Below, in pieces: positions 36,314-48,825 of a DNA stretch of 64,000 bases (the first letter of the stretch is position 1; every line of letters starts with the position of its first letter). This stretch comes from Protea cynaroides. Taxonomy: Eukaryota; Streptophyta; Magnoliopsida; Proteales; Proteaceae. The DNA lies in the NCBI GenBank assembly GCA_028583415.1, contig CM053267.1:49622414-49686413 (forward strand), read 5' to 3'. The notes below the pieces were generated by a model. That model made no database searches and had not been told where the DNA came from. It saw nothing but the letters and a program-made list of their open reading frames with translations. Both the position numbers and the translations under genes were made by a program.

Positions 36314-36800
36314 GTTGATCACGAATATAAGAGGCCAATTCTATTATCTTAGGCTTAAGTCGAGGATACAAGCAACATTTGGAGGATCACTATTCACTAT
36401 AAATAGCATAAGAATTCCAACTTTAAGGTAAGCTTCATTTAAGGCAAACATTCTAGTTTTTGCTCTAACACCTTGGCACAAGATTCCTTCTCTTTCCCCA
36501 TAAAAATATAAAATGAATGGTTTAAGTGTTGATCACGAATATAAATTCTTCACCTTAGGCTTAAGTCGAGGGTAGAAACGATATTTTAGAAGATCACTAT
36601 TCACTATAAATAGTCAAGAATTTCAACTTTAAGGTAAGCTTCGTTTAAGGTAAAAACATTTTAGTTTTTGCTCTGACACCTTGACATCATCGTCTATTCA
36701 CGGATTCCTAATTTAAGCATCAAAGTGGACCATAGGCGTAGCCCGGATCTCCCTTGCTCTATCTTTTCTTTTGCAGGTCAATTCAGCAGCAAAGACCTCC
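36314..36800 (+). repeat. LTR-like region with duplicated TATA-containing segment
   Basis: GTTGATCACGAATATAA, CTTAGGCTTAAGTCGAGG, TCACTATTCACTATAAATAG and AACTTTAAGGTAAGCTTC are repeated with a period near 210 bp (36314-36475 and 36528-36674). Downstream, ATTTAAGCATCAAAGTGG and CTCCCTTGC resemble the R/U5 part of the TAT-type LTR at 54769 (CTTAGGCATCGGAG). I interpret it as the transcription-start half of an old LTR. Confidence 0.5.
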
Positions 36801-37480
36801 GAACACAATTCGGACGCAACAATTATTTATGATAAAAAATTTCCATGGCATTTGATCAGATTTGATTTACATAATAACGACCTGAGGTCATTTTTCTCAC
36901 TCTTTCTCTCTTTCTCTTTCTCACTCTCTCTCTCTTCCATGTTTCTTTGTTTCAGAATTAGACTTTCATGGAAGTATTGTTATTAACGACAGAATTCCGT
37001 CGCATTTGACCAGATTTGCTGTTGTGACTTTAGGTCATTTCGTACTTTTCTGCTCTATCTCTCTCTCTCTCTCTCTCTCTTCCTTTTTTCTTTGTTTAGA
37101 AGTGAAGATTCATAGACTTTCATGGAGGAATGGATCAAAGACCGGTCAATACTAACTGATGTAGTTCATAAAGCTTTCACGGAAGAACGGATCAAAGACG
37201 ACGCCGGTCAACAACTGGTATATAATTTTTTTTTGTACTCTCTCTCTCTCTCTCCCCTTGTTTCTTTATTTGGACATTGATAGAGATTTCTTGAGTTTAA
37301 TATATGATACGTAGCTCATCAATGGAGACTCTTCGACTGATGATTAATGTCCAGTTCTGAGTTTCTGACTGCTCTGAGTGAAATCTTTTGTTTCATACCT
37401 GAAAATGGAGGAATGGATCAAAGACAACGACGGTCAGCAATTGAACGGTTAACAATTGGGCGGAGATTTCATAACGGACT
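36801..37480 (+). repeat. Degenerate internal repeats with CT microsatellites
   Basis: A segment with TTTGATCAGATTTG, AGGTCATTT and a CT run is duplicated (about 36830-36930 and 36995-37082). GGAATGGATCAAAGAC and its variant GAACGGATCAAAGACGAC occur three times (about 37128, 37182, 37411). The repeated piece could encode EEWIKD, but no open frame connects the copies. Confidence 0.55.
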
Positions 37481-37817
37481 TGACTCACATGAGTAGCCAT
37501 CATAAGACTCCCGATCTATTTTATAGTCAACAAGATCATAACTGGCCTTGAATAATTGGAGCTGGTTATAAGCACCATTTTCCATCGCACATGGCACCAA
37601 TCTGATAAATTTTTCTACTAAGAAGAGGAATTTTTTTTTTTTGGATTACAGTTTTACTCTCATTAATAATTCAAGCCATCCGTAAGGAAATTTTTATTAT
37701 TATTTTTTTTTTGAGTCTATGAATAATTGAATATTCATCCACCATTGAGAGACTAGATGTCATAATTATTTTACCACGAGATGAATATTTGAGTATCTTC
37801 TCACTGTTTCTTGAGTT

Positions 37818-38221
37818 AGGGTATCAATTTTGGGATCAAAAGTCAGTTTGAATTAATCCAGATTGAACTATTATCGGACATATTTGGGGTTGAGGTAAGA
37901 CATATCCTACTGGTTTGCGCTAGTCCGAAATCGAATCCTGAAAAATCAGACTAATGAGTCCGAATCCAATAATGGCAAGACCAAATTGATTAGACCAAAT
38001 ATTAAATCTAGCTTCACTACTTTAGTCTTCTGGATGTGCTTAATGGATTCTTTCTTGGCTTTCAACCCAAATTGATCTGATAACAACCCAAAACCAGACC
38101 GGTCTACTATTTAATGTGCACAGTATAATCCACCCAGTTGAAACCTCCTAATGAATATATTTCAATCAACCCTATAAAATCTAACACTAATTTAACCCAA
38201 ACCGATCTGTTAACTCCCCTA
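37818..38221. mobile_element. hAT-like MITE, copy 1
   Basis: About 404 bp. The left end AGGGTATCAATTTTGGGA and right end TTAACTCCCCTA are degraded versions of GGTGTCAAT/ATTGACACCCCTA. The flanks CTTGAGTT and CTTGAAAT may be an eroded 8-bp duplication. The interior aligns along its length with 53327-53730 (GATTGAACTATTA, GACATAT, CCGAATCCAATAATGGC, AATGTGCACAGT). Confidence 0.65.
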
Positions 38222-41200
38222 CTTGAAATCCCATCCAACCACTAAAAATGGTGGACTAAGAGAGATTCTTCATCATGATGGAGAGAAACTGGATCGCTAG
38301 AATAATAGTTAAACAGTAATATAGGAAAAATAATAATTTGAGTGAGAGAGTGCACATACTGAAATCGTATTTTTTAAATTAGATAACGATTGTATCTTTG
38401 CAAAAGCTTTACGCATGGCTGTGTACATCATTTCTGCCATTGGATTTGGGCGAAAGACACATGAAACATCCCTCCTATTGGAAGTAGCATGAAAGATCCT
38501 TCCTCTTGGAGATAGCATAATGTGTCAACTGCAGGTGTGTACACAACCATGCATATATATATAAATCGGGTCTTTTTAATAATAACTTAATGAACGTTTT
38601 TTCCATGTTTATATTCAATGGTTTGACACATTATTTACATGAAGTTGCAGGAGAAGATATATTAGTATCAATGAATAACACTGTAAGGATTTCAACAAAA
38701 AAAAATTGTCAAAAGGGATGAAAAAAATAAAAATAAAAATCCAAAACATAACTGGATATAAATATGGATATCACAAATTCAATTATGCATATCACTTTTT
38801 TGAACTAGATAGTGTCCTATTTGTATAGATATTCAATTAATGATTAAAAAAATAATAAGAACTATCTTTTTATTTTATTTTATTAATTTATGATATTAGG
38901 GTTCTTGAAGATTCTATGGAAAATGAAAAAAATAGATTCATGAGACTAAGGCTCTCTTTGGTATAGTTTATATTTATATTTATGAATTATTTATAATAGA
39001 TCATTTATGAAAACAAATTATGAGTCATAAATAATATATAATCACTTAATACCATTTAGACATAAATAAGTAATAATAGATTATCACAATAATGATAAAC
39101 ACCATCTAACCTCTACTTGTAAATTTTAAATTATGTTGAGTTATTTTAAATATAAATAGATATCATAAATCATATCAAACAACTCATATGTCATAGTATA
39201 TTATATAATTAATTTTATAATACATGCCAAAAAAGAACTTTTAACAATTAAGAGACATGGACTAAGAATGCGCAAGAGAGACCCAGATACAGCTATACAG
39301 GAGACTTCAAAAACATGAAAATAGAAAGTGAAACCGTAAGAATCAAATTCTCAAATTAGATTATAATTGAATTCTTAAATCAAATTCAAATATCTGTTAA
39401 CATAAATGGATGCATATGCGGAGGTGTCAAGTAGGAACCATATTTGATTGTTTATTCTCTAATTCCACAAGTGACATTGCCACTAATGATATGCTCTTTC
39501 TTGAGAGACCTGCTAAATCACATGTTAAGATTTAAGGAAATTTATGCATCTATATCAATGTATGGGTATGCACATTGAATAATTCTGAGTTGTTGAATGA
39601 TTGAATCTATGCTGAACTCTGTCTAACATTGGAGAGAATCTTTTTCCTTGTTTGTCTATAATCTACAAGCATCTGGATCCTCCCTGGTGGCTGAGCCGTC
39701 CAGTAAATGATTCGATGATATCGGATCACTCACTAGGTGGCTCAGCCACTGGGGCAGGCCATTGAATCACTCACTGAAAGGCTCAGTCGCTAGAGAGGGT
39801 ATCCTGGCCCGCTGGATTGCATCAAATCAGTATTTGAATATTTATAAGATAAAAAGTCAAAAAATAAAATTAAAAATAAATAAAGTTGTGGGAGAAGCAG
39901 AAACCCATCCTCCTTTGTATTTGAAATGTGGAGATTGATGAATAATTGTGATATATTTTAAGGACTGGATAACAGATAATGTAGATGAGGCAGAGAGAGA
40001 AAAAGGGAAAAGATAAAGAGGGATGGACGAGGAGAGGGAGAGCTAGAGGATAAGGTTGGGTAAAGGTAAGGGAGTAATTTTAGTAATAAGAGATTGATGG
40101 AAATAAGATTAATTTATGTTAAGTTTTTAAATTAAAAGTTTGAACTAGTAAATGGAAGGATTCTCTCCTCAAGTCTAGTCTCTAAGTAATGTAAGACTAT
40201 TCTCAACACTCGCCCTCACGTGTTGCCTCTCTTATGGGTGGCAGTACACGTGGTATGTGGTCCCTGTTTTGGGTAACCTTGCCGAAGTTGTTATCCTTAT
40301 CTTGAACTCTTCGCCCCACCGTGTGAGCTATGAGTTGTCATGTGGGTTGGAGTTACGGGTCAGATAAGGAGAATTAGTGTGAGCCTGCAACTCAATTTCG
40401 AATATCTTGCGATCGATTAAAAGAAAACAAACTGACAGTCATTGGATGGTGATCTCTGAGGAGTCTTCTGATAGCGGCTCTGAGATTTTTGTGGTTAAGT
40501 GAGGTAGCTAGTTAGCTGTGAACTAGGAATGGGGAGACGTGGGCATTTGAGATAGATCCTTGATCCATATCCCGAGATCTTCGCGATCTGATCTGATTGA
40601 TCCAACCTTTGAGGTGGCAGTCTACTGTGCGTGCACGTGGCTGACCATGCGCTTCTATTGGTTGGGACACATGTCCTTCGCCAATTGATGAGGTCATTAT
40701 GCCTCTAGTAATATAGATATATTCCGTTAATAATAAAAAAAAATTTTAATTAATGATTTTAAGAGTTCTTGAAGATTTTACATATGAGCAAAAGAGACTC
40801 ATAAATGTAAGACAATTGAGAGAGACTGAGAGATCGGATCAATCGATCCAAATCAGGATCGGTGAGGCTGATATGATCTTGTACAAGCACCATGTAGCTC
40901 AGTTGGGATCGGGTGAGTCATATTGGGTTAAGGCTAAAACAAGGGCAAAGCGGACAGATTCCAATCCAGAACGGTCAATCCATATCAGTATCAACTAGGG
41001 TATCCCCTTGTCCGATTCTGTGTTTTGAAACTGAAAACGAAACAGTGAAGAATCATGGAATCGAATGACATTCGGGCATCGGATAAAATAAAATCGGATT
41101 TATGAATTAGAAAAGTTATTTAAATATCCGACGAATATTCAAAGTGAATTCGGATATGGGTTCACATAAATAGATGCGAACGTTATTGTTGTCACATGAA

Positions 41201-42960
41201 GCTACTATATAAAAAGAAATTATTGATAACATGTCAAATCAAGGCCTTATGTGATCTATCTACATTCTATATAAATTAAATTATTAATAAAAAAGAGGGC
41301 AAGTGTTACGGTAAAGAGTTCTAAAGAGTTCTCTAGACACACGGTTAATTTTTTAATTCATTTTTTTGAGAGAAAAATAATAAATAAAATATTTATAAAA
41401 ACTAAATTATTACTATGTATATGGTATTTTTCCAAATGTCATAAGTTATTTATTCTGTCGTGTAGACAAATGATGTGTCTATTCTGACAATTAGATAGAG
41501 AGTACATGGTTTACATTAACTACATGTCAAATTTCAAGATTTAATTCAATTAAAAAAATATTCATTTTGTATCATAATACATCCAATGTATATCCATGCA
41601 TTTGCACTAATAGTCTAGACATAAATCTAAATTCTCTAAAAAAACTAATGGTTTAGATTAAAAAAAAACTCTAAAATTGAATGGTTCAAATTTTTCTTTT
41701 GATTTTCAAAAACATAATATATTTCTTTGTTACATGGATATAACTAATGATGCAAAGAATTCATTGGCTTAGGAACTCCATCATCAAGTCATACACCCTT
41801 AAAATGTATAAAATCTCAATCTCATGTATATGAAGTTTCATCTTGTCACTTTCTCGTTTTTGTGTTTTTGGATTGCTCTGACTTCAAACGAGAGAACCCT
41901 TCCACTTTTATATGGGCAAGGGTTTTTAGAGTTTAGATGGTAAAATGGAAATCATCACTTTGGGGCCCAGAATAAAATTCCTATCCGACAATGTGTACTT
42001 GTTGCGCATACATAGGAGAAGTGAAATAACTCTCCAATCCCCTAGTTGGATGCTTGAGTGTGCATTCCTATTGATCTCCACCTTAGTGTAGGAGTCCCAC
42101 ATAACGGAACAGAAAACAAGAATAATTCACCTTCATGTACTAGTATCTAATAGGTTTAGTTTGGTTGCAAAGGGACTTGAAAGGAAGGGAAATGAAATTT
42201 TTATATTTTAAATGAAAATTTTTGTAATAATTATATCACAAACTATTACATTACTATTTAACTAATTCCAAATTAATCTACATTTGTTTTTTTTTTTTTT
42301 TTTTTTTTGGGGGGGTTAACGACGGGTGTCCAGACCTTTGGTTTGACTAATCCTGTGGGCCCATATTGACCCCACAACGGCATGGACGGGATCATCCCGG
42401 GATAGAATGAAAATCATTCCACTTGCACCCATAGCAGATAAAAAAAGAACACTTAACACCCAGGTAAGTGGCTCCAAGGAAAACAAATTTAGTTGTTAAC
42501 TTACACTTTACTTTGCATTCAAATCCTTTACATTTGAAAACGAAAATAAATTTATCTTCTTATAAGTATTATTACTAAATATGTTAAGAAAAGTAAAATA
42601 AATTTTATATCTTATACAATCATATATGGGATCTCATCATCTTCCATGTCTAATGAATCTTATACTTTAGAAATGAATCCCACACCATATTAAGGATGAT
42701 AAGATCCTATGCAAAATACATGCACATACATATGATTCCATTGCCCTTTATTTACATATATTGAGAAAAGATTCCACATGGGCACTAGAAAACTCTTCTT
42801 TTATTAAATGAAAAAAAAATTGCCGCACCGCCAACATGGGATGTTACAGTTTTAGTCTCAGATCTTAAAAAAAATCTGAATAGAGGGTGGGTTTGCATTG
42901 ATATTCTCTGATGTCTGACCAAGTGAGCCCTGTTGACAAGTCGTCCATGGCGGCCTGGTT
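38222..42960. other. Intergenic AT-rich DNA
   Basis: No gene supported. Partial repeats are visible: GGCTGAGCC/GGCTCAGCC words at 39680-39800, a GC-richer block with CTCGCCCTCACGTGTTG at 40200-40700 that may be an old LTR, GATCGG and ATCCGA words at 40830-41150, and a T/G tract at 42289-42317 beside a GC-richer 170-bp stretch. None has ends I can define. Confidence 0.35.
41460..41640 (-). repeat. Dispersed repeat, minus-strand copy
   Basis: Read on the minus strand it contains TCTAGACTATTAGTGCAAAT, GCATGGATATACAT, AAATTTGACATGTAG and ACCATGTACTCTCTATC. These match the order of similar words at 1370-1520 and more weakly at 54773-54900. Confidence 0.55.
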
Positions 42961-42978
42961 AACCCTCACCCTGTTAGT

Positions 42979-42988
42979 GTATATATAG
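42979..42988 (+). promoter_or_regulatory. Possible TATA box of the TLC-domain gene
   Basis: GTATATATAG lies about 30-60 bp before a CT- and A-rich leader-like stretch on the same strand as the TLC gene. Confidence 0.4.
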
Positions 42989-43014
42989 ATTGGATTGGAT
43001 TTTAATTTTTGGGA

Positions 43015-43377
43015 TTAAAACAATTTCTTTTCTCATTGGTCGAAGACTCTGAGCCGACCGAACTAATGCAATCATAGAAGCCAACGAACGAAAACTTCTC
43101 AAATCAGCAATCCATAGGGGAGAGAAGGTATCACGTTTCGTGCGGACCTGTCTTTATTTTTTTTCCCCAAACTCTTTGATTTTCATCTTTTCTCTCCTGC
43201 TTTCGGTTGGAGATTCAAACATATTGATTGAGCATCAAGGTATTGTGGATGGGTTTTTCCTTTTGTGTTGATTCCAGTTGGGTTTCTCCACTTGTCTCAA
43301 GTCTCTCTCTGCTTTTCCACCAACCCTTGTCTGGAAATTTCTGTGGCTGATTGGTCGTTTCTTCAATCGATCGGACT
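43015..43377 (+). promoter_or_regulatory. Probable 5' UTR exon of the TLC-domain gene
   Basis: A leader-like stretch ends in ATCGATCGGACT followed by GTAAGTTTC, a consensus donor. The matching acceptor is TTCCTTTCAG at 48790. This implies a 5.4 kb leader intron. It is inferred without transcript evidence. Confidence 0.45.
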
Positions 43378-46300
43378 GTAAGTTTCTTTGCTTATCTTCC
43401 ACTTTATGGTTTTTGCTTGATTCGGTTCATGTTGATTCTTATGAAGGATTTTGATTGTATGCATTGTTTTACTCCTGGAAAATTTGGTGATTTTGTTTTA
43501 GGAAAAAAGATAGTTTTGTTTTAAACCTTGGATTCTGTTAAAAAAAATTGCCTCTTTTCGGTTTCTGGGAAGTAGGTGTTTGAAAATTTTGCATTGTGAG
43601 TTTTTTTCATGGCTTCAATTGGTTTATAGTTAATGCTAAACTTTTCAATTTGAGGTTAGCAAATTATATATGGGCATGATTGTTGTGCTCTTCTTGTGTA
43701 CCTGAACCATCTCTCTTTCCCTCTTTAATTTTTTTCTCTAACTGAGTGGGGAAAAATTGTGGATGGTTCACCCTATGGCATTTGCCTTGTTTTGGTCTGT
43801 TGGTATCTTCATAATCTTGAGAAATTTAATTTCTATGTATTAGTTTTTCCCTTCTGGGGGAACTTTGTAGTTATGGATGTTATGAGTTATGCATTTGCTT
43901 TCTTTAAGAACTTATTTACATGAGTAAGTCAACCACTCCTTGAAATCAATAGTTTTTGGATTAGTTAGATGGGATAGATATATGCTTGGATTTTGTTTGT
44001 GTAAAAGCTGTATCAAGTAAAATAGGAATATTTACAGTTTCAGAACTTTTATTACCCACTTCATATTCCTTTGTTAACAACTTAACATAGATTCCTAAGT
44101 TGAGATTTTTTTTTTTTTTGTGGGGGGTATTTTCATAACCAACAGGTTTTAATCAAATGGAAAAACTAGAAGGGGAAAGGGGTTTTGAAGATTAGGAAGA
44201 AGGTGGAATATATCATGCATTAGTGAATCAAAGTGCCAGTTATTCTTTTTAGAAATCAAAGGCCAGTCATTTGCGTATGGGACTCAACACCGTCATTCTT
44301 GGGCTTATAGAATTGGTCCATTACAAACAGAACCCAAAAATAGAGAGCATGACCCATACAACCAATTGGGCACTCAAAATTAAGTCTATTGGTCTATTCA
44401 GGTGGTTTGCTGCTGCCTCATGTCTGTTAGCTTGTATCAATGTCCTTGTAGAAAGCTTGATGCCATCATTTAATTTCATATGAATGCCCCTAAAGATAAT
44501 GTAGGGCTTGATTATTCATTTTCTGTGTTTCACAAACAGCCATCTCAATGCATTCTATGCATATGGTAGTTGACCAAAGAAACAAGTGTGGTAAAAGTGT
44601 AAAAGAATAAGTAATGATGATATTATTAACAACCTGACCCAAATCCTCCTACCTTCCTTACTAGTTACTATTATTGTAATCACTATTCTTTACTAATATT
44701 AATTTACCTAACATACATCATTTGTGCATTGCTTGTGCACACTTACTTGTGTACCCACACGTAGCCAACGTATAATCCTATTACACTAAGTAATTGTCTC
44801 ACTTTTTAAAATAAAACAGAAAACTAATCCCATCTTTACCTATTTCCTATGTGGAACTAAGCTAACTAATTTCAATTAATTAAATTCTTAAGTTAAACTC
44901 TAATTCAAAATTTGAATCTAAATAGGATTGCTTAAACATCAGAGCAAGTAACACGAAAGATGAAAAAGGCCCAAGGGTGGTCCTGCAGGCCATTAGGCCT
45001 AAAAAAGATGTCCATTGCTGTCATATAAACCCTGGCATGTATCAGTGTTAAATGTGGTAAAAGTAGATTAAAGTTGATGGACAAAAGGAATATGATTGAC
45101 AGGGAATAGAAGTGTTTGTCCGATGAAAAGTGCTGCTGGTCAGTATAGTAAGTGGTACAATATACTAGGGTTTGTGAAATTATGGGTTTGGCTGTGGGGT
45201 TGTATGTTAACGTTAATTATAGGAGCAGTCAATCCTGGGTGTGTATTTGAGGGAATTTTGATGGGAAAAATGAAAATCTCCTGGCCAAAGGATAGGAAAT
45301 CTCAGTGGACTGGAGTACCAATGTAGGATGGTAGTGTTTTAGTTGGAGCCAAAATTAGCTATTTGTGAAGGTCTTGACCATGTTGAATGCTGGACAGAAA
45401 AGGATTCTGATCAACCCACCAAGTGAAAATGTTCTCATGCAACCTACGGTATCTTTTAAAAAGTTCTCTTTAATTTGTAGTTTAGAATACTTCCTTGTAA
45501 TTGGATCAGAACATTGACCTTGTATTAGCTTCAGCCTTCAAGTAGTAAGCAAGATACTCCTTAGAATTAATAACAAGCTCCTATCTAGCCCTGACAGATT
45601 TTTAATAATTCAGTAAAAGTATGACATAATACCGGTGATCACATGGAAATTTGGCAGTTGGGGTAAATTGATATTCCGTTTTGTCTTCTTGGTGGCAATT
45701 TGGACTATTTGGCTAAGATATACTCAAGATGTCGTTGAGCTCATTATGTTGAGGATGGCTTGGTGGGCAGCTACTTCGTAGTCTTTTTCTGGGAATTCTA
45801 TAGATGTTTTTTTTGGACATTGGGTATTAGTGGCTTCTTCTTGGGTATTAGTGGCTCATTATGTACAGGACGTTTGTACTCTTCCTCCAGAAGTTCAGCT
45901 AACCTACTCAAACACAACATGAATGGTATATATATATATATATATATATATCATTCTTGGGGGTGGGGGTGTTGTATTTAAAAATCATTAAGGGAATGTC
46001 ATGGTGGTTTTCTGTGGCCCTGTTAATAGTAGTGATTCTTCCTCAGCTGGGCTGTAATCAGCTAGCATGGATGTGGAAATTCTATTTCTAATGGTTAGTT
46101 AGATATGATTTTTGAAATGTGACCCTTTGTCCGTGTATAGATGGCTTTAGGGCTTCTTATATGGTTTGTGCAGATACATTTAATTGACCAGAAAAGCCGA
46201 GTTCTTGTGCCAAAAAGGAAATTTTCTGTTTCTTGGATATTTGAGGTCTGCCAAATCCTTAGCTGATGAGTTGGAAAAAGGAGGGATAAATGGATAATCT

Positions 46301-46589
46301 TTGTTTGTTGTTTCTTATCGAATTAAATAGTTCCCTGTGAGGTTGTTTGGCTTTGGCCGTTGTTGTATCATGTGTGTATTTGTTTCTTTTGTTTTCAATA
46401 ATTTTTTTTTGTTACCTATTCTAGAAAGAAGGGGTTAAGGAATTCTGTTGCAGATTGCCTGACTCTTAAATTCGGTGCATAGGTAAGCCCCCATCATCTT
46501 TTATTCGTTTGGCTTTGAGAAGGGAAAGTAGGTCTAGTTATGAGTTTGACATATTAACCATTGGAAATAAAAGGGAAAGAAGTCCGCTA
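43378..46589 (+). other. Probable leader intron of the TLC gene, left part
   Basis: T-rich, intron-like sequence with a TA microsatellite (45927-45952). No coding features supported. Confidence 0.4.
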
Positions 46590-47356
46590 AAAGGTGGGTT
46601 ATATGCTTGAGTTCATGGAGATCAACCTTGAAATCAAAAGGTTTTAAGATAAATAGAACGAAGACGGAGTATATTGTATGTAAATTTGGCCACACAAGGT
46701 GGAGAATGAGGTGGTGAAAATTGATGAGAGGGAGAAACCGAAAAGTGACTATTTTAAATATCTTGACTTTTATCATAAATAAAGAAGGTGATATAGAGGA
46801 TGATGTCTCACAGAGGAATAAAGATGGATGAAATGAAGAGGTGTGTCTGGATGTTATGTAATCAGCGTATTCCTTTAAAACTTAAATAAAAATTTTATAG
46901 GACAGTCATTCAACCTTCAAGTATATATGGTGTGGAATATTGGGCAGTTAAAAAGCATCTTATAGATAAACTTAGTGTAGCTAAGATGAGGATGTTGAGA
47001 TGGATGTGTGACAAAACTAGGAAGGATAACGTGAGGAATGATTGTATAGAGCTGATCTGGGAGTAGCTTTGATACATGATAAGCTAAGAAAAAGTTGTTT
47101 GAGATGGCATGAGTTGCTTGACCATGTTCGACGAAAGCCTTTAGATTCTCTAGCATGGAGAAGTGATTTGATTCAGATCAAAGGATCTAAAAGAGTCAGG
47201 GGCAGACCTAAGATGACTCTAGGTGAGGTTGTGAGGAAAGATATGCATTGCTTAGACCTTCTTTTAAGTATGATCTTGAACAGAGCTGACTGGTGAACAA
47301 GAATTCAGGTAGCCGGCTCCATTTGTTGGGATAAGGCTTTACTGTTGTTGTAGTGA
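46590..47356 (+). pseudogene. L1-type LINE reverse transcriptase 3' remnant
   Basis: Plus-strand frames read EINLEIKR then FKINRTKTEYIVCKFG (reverse transcriptase palm/thumb edge), then YGVEYWAVKKH, KMRMLRWM, DLGVALIHDKLRKSCLRWHE and SDLIQIKGSKRVRGRPKMTL, ending VVRKDMHCL and a short 3' end with GGGATAAGGCTTTACTGTTG. This is the C-terminal part and tail of a plant LINE ORF2, 5'-truncated, with several stops. It lies in the probable leader intron of the TLC gene, in the same orientation. Confidence 0.85.
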
Positions 47357-48790
47357 ATATGAATTTACCAAAATAATAGTTTCAGATTTTTCCATCGACA
47401 GCCAACTCTGAAAACACCAGTAATTCCACCAATAATTCTAATAATCTCAGAATGGATAATTCCAAGGAAGCTTAGGTTTATGACAGCCTTGACGGGACAC
47501 TCACATCCGAAGTTATTTTGAATCCAATACGTGAATGTACGTAGTAACAAGAAAACTGTCAAAAGTTTGGTGGATTCCGTGCTTGAATTGTGCTACTAGT
47601 ACAGCGTAAAAGTTGTAATCGGACCAACTACCATGGGTCATAATTAGGGCCCCTTTTTATTTTTCGTTTTCATTTTCTGTGTATTTGCAGTCCTGCTTTT
47701 AACTTTCCCTGGCCATCATATTTCCTGCACATCAGATGATTGAGCATACCAATGATGCAGTCAGAATAGGGTACTGTAATAGGGATAGACTAGATAAGTT
47801 TTTTACTATGCTAATGGAAGAAACGAGTATCATAGCTTAGCTTTTGAAGAGGATGATGAGGGGGTGGGGAAGGTTCGTTCAGTTGGTGCTAATCATAATA
47901 CTAAGTGGATTTGAAGACTGAATTAATTCATTTTTTCTCCCTTGTAAAAGCTAGGAATAGTGTAGGTTACATAGATGAGTTCTGCCTAGATGCAATACCT
48001 GACTTATAATACCTCACCTAGCAATCAAGTACTGAAGGGTGTAAATAAACATTTTAAGTTGCTAATGGAAAGTGAAAGTAAATAACTATATGAAAATGAA
48101 GAAAATTAAACCAATGTGGTGAATGAAGAGAATGTTATAACAACAAGATGTACTAAAAGAGTAGGCTTATTTTATTGATCTCATCCATTTTCCTGCTACC
48201 AAAAAGGGAACATCAAAGAAAGGGAAAGTCCAGTCTTATAATGGATCTCATTCAAAGTTTTAAAGAAAAGAAGTTATGTCCTTTAGTTATTCTGGTAATC
48301 TCTAAGCAAACTCCATTCCCTCTCCTTCTGCTATATAGAGTAGAAAGTGAAATGAGACAAGTTTTACGTTTAAGGTTGACATCCCTCATGGACAATGTCT
48401 TTCGTACCTTTTTCTTATTGAACATTAAAATCTACTTGAGTTTTGATTGTCAGATCCCATAAATTTGGGGTTATAGCATTGGTTTGGTGTATTAAAAATT
48501 CCTCTTTTTTTTTTTTTTTTTTTTGGTGGGGGGATGGGGAGGGGGAGGGGATGGATAGTTTTTGGTGTATTTCAATTGATTTTGTATTTGTTATATACAG
48601 GAGAGAAATGGAGAGGTATTTCTCTTTTCTCCCGTTGTTGTGTTGTCTTTGATTTCATTCTTAAATTTGTTCTGTAAATTGATTGTCGTAAATTCTTAAT
48701 TTAAGTTGAATGTGAACATTTTGTTCAATATATGTTCATCACACAAAAATCAGTGGATTTTTCGATTTTATGGTGTTCTGTTCCTTTCAG
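47357..48790 (+). other. Probable leader intron of the TLC gene, right part
   Basis: AT-rich, with a T/G tract at 48507-48550. It ends in the polypyrimidine-AG acceptor at 48781-48790. Confidence 0.4.
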
Positions 48791-48825
48791 ATTGTTGAGT
48801 AGACATATGGTTTAGGCAGTATCTG

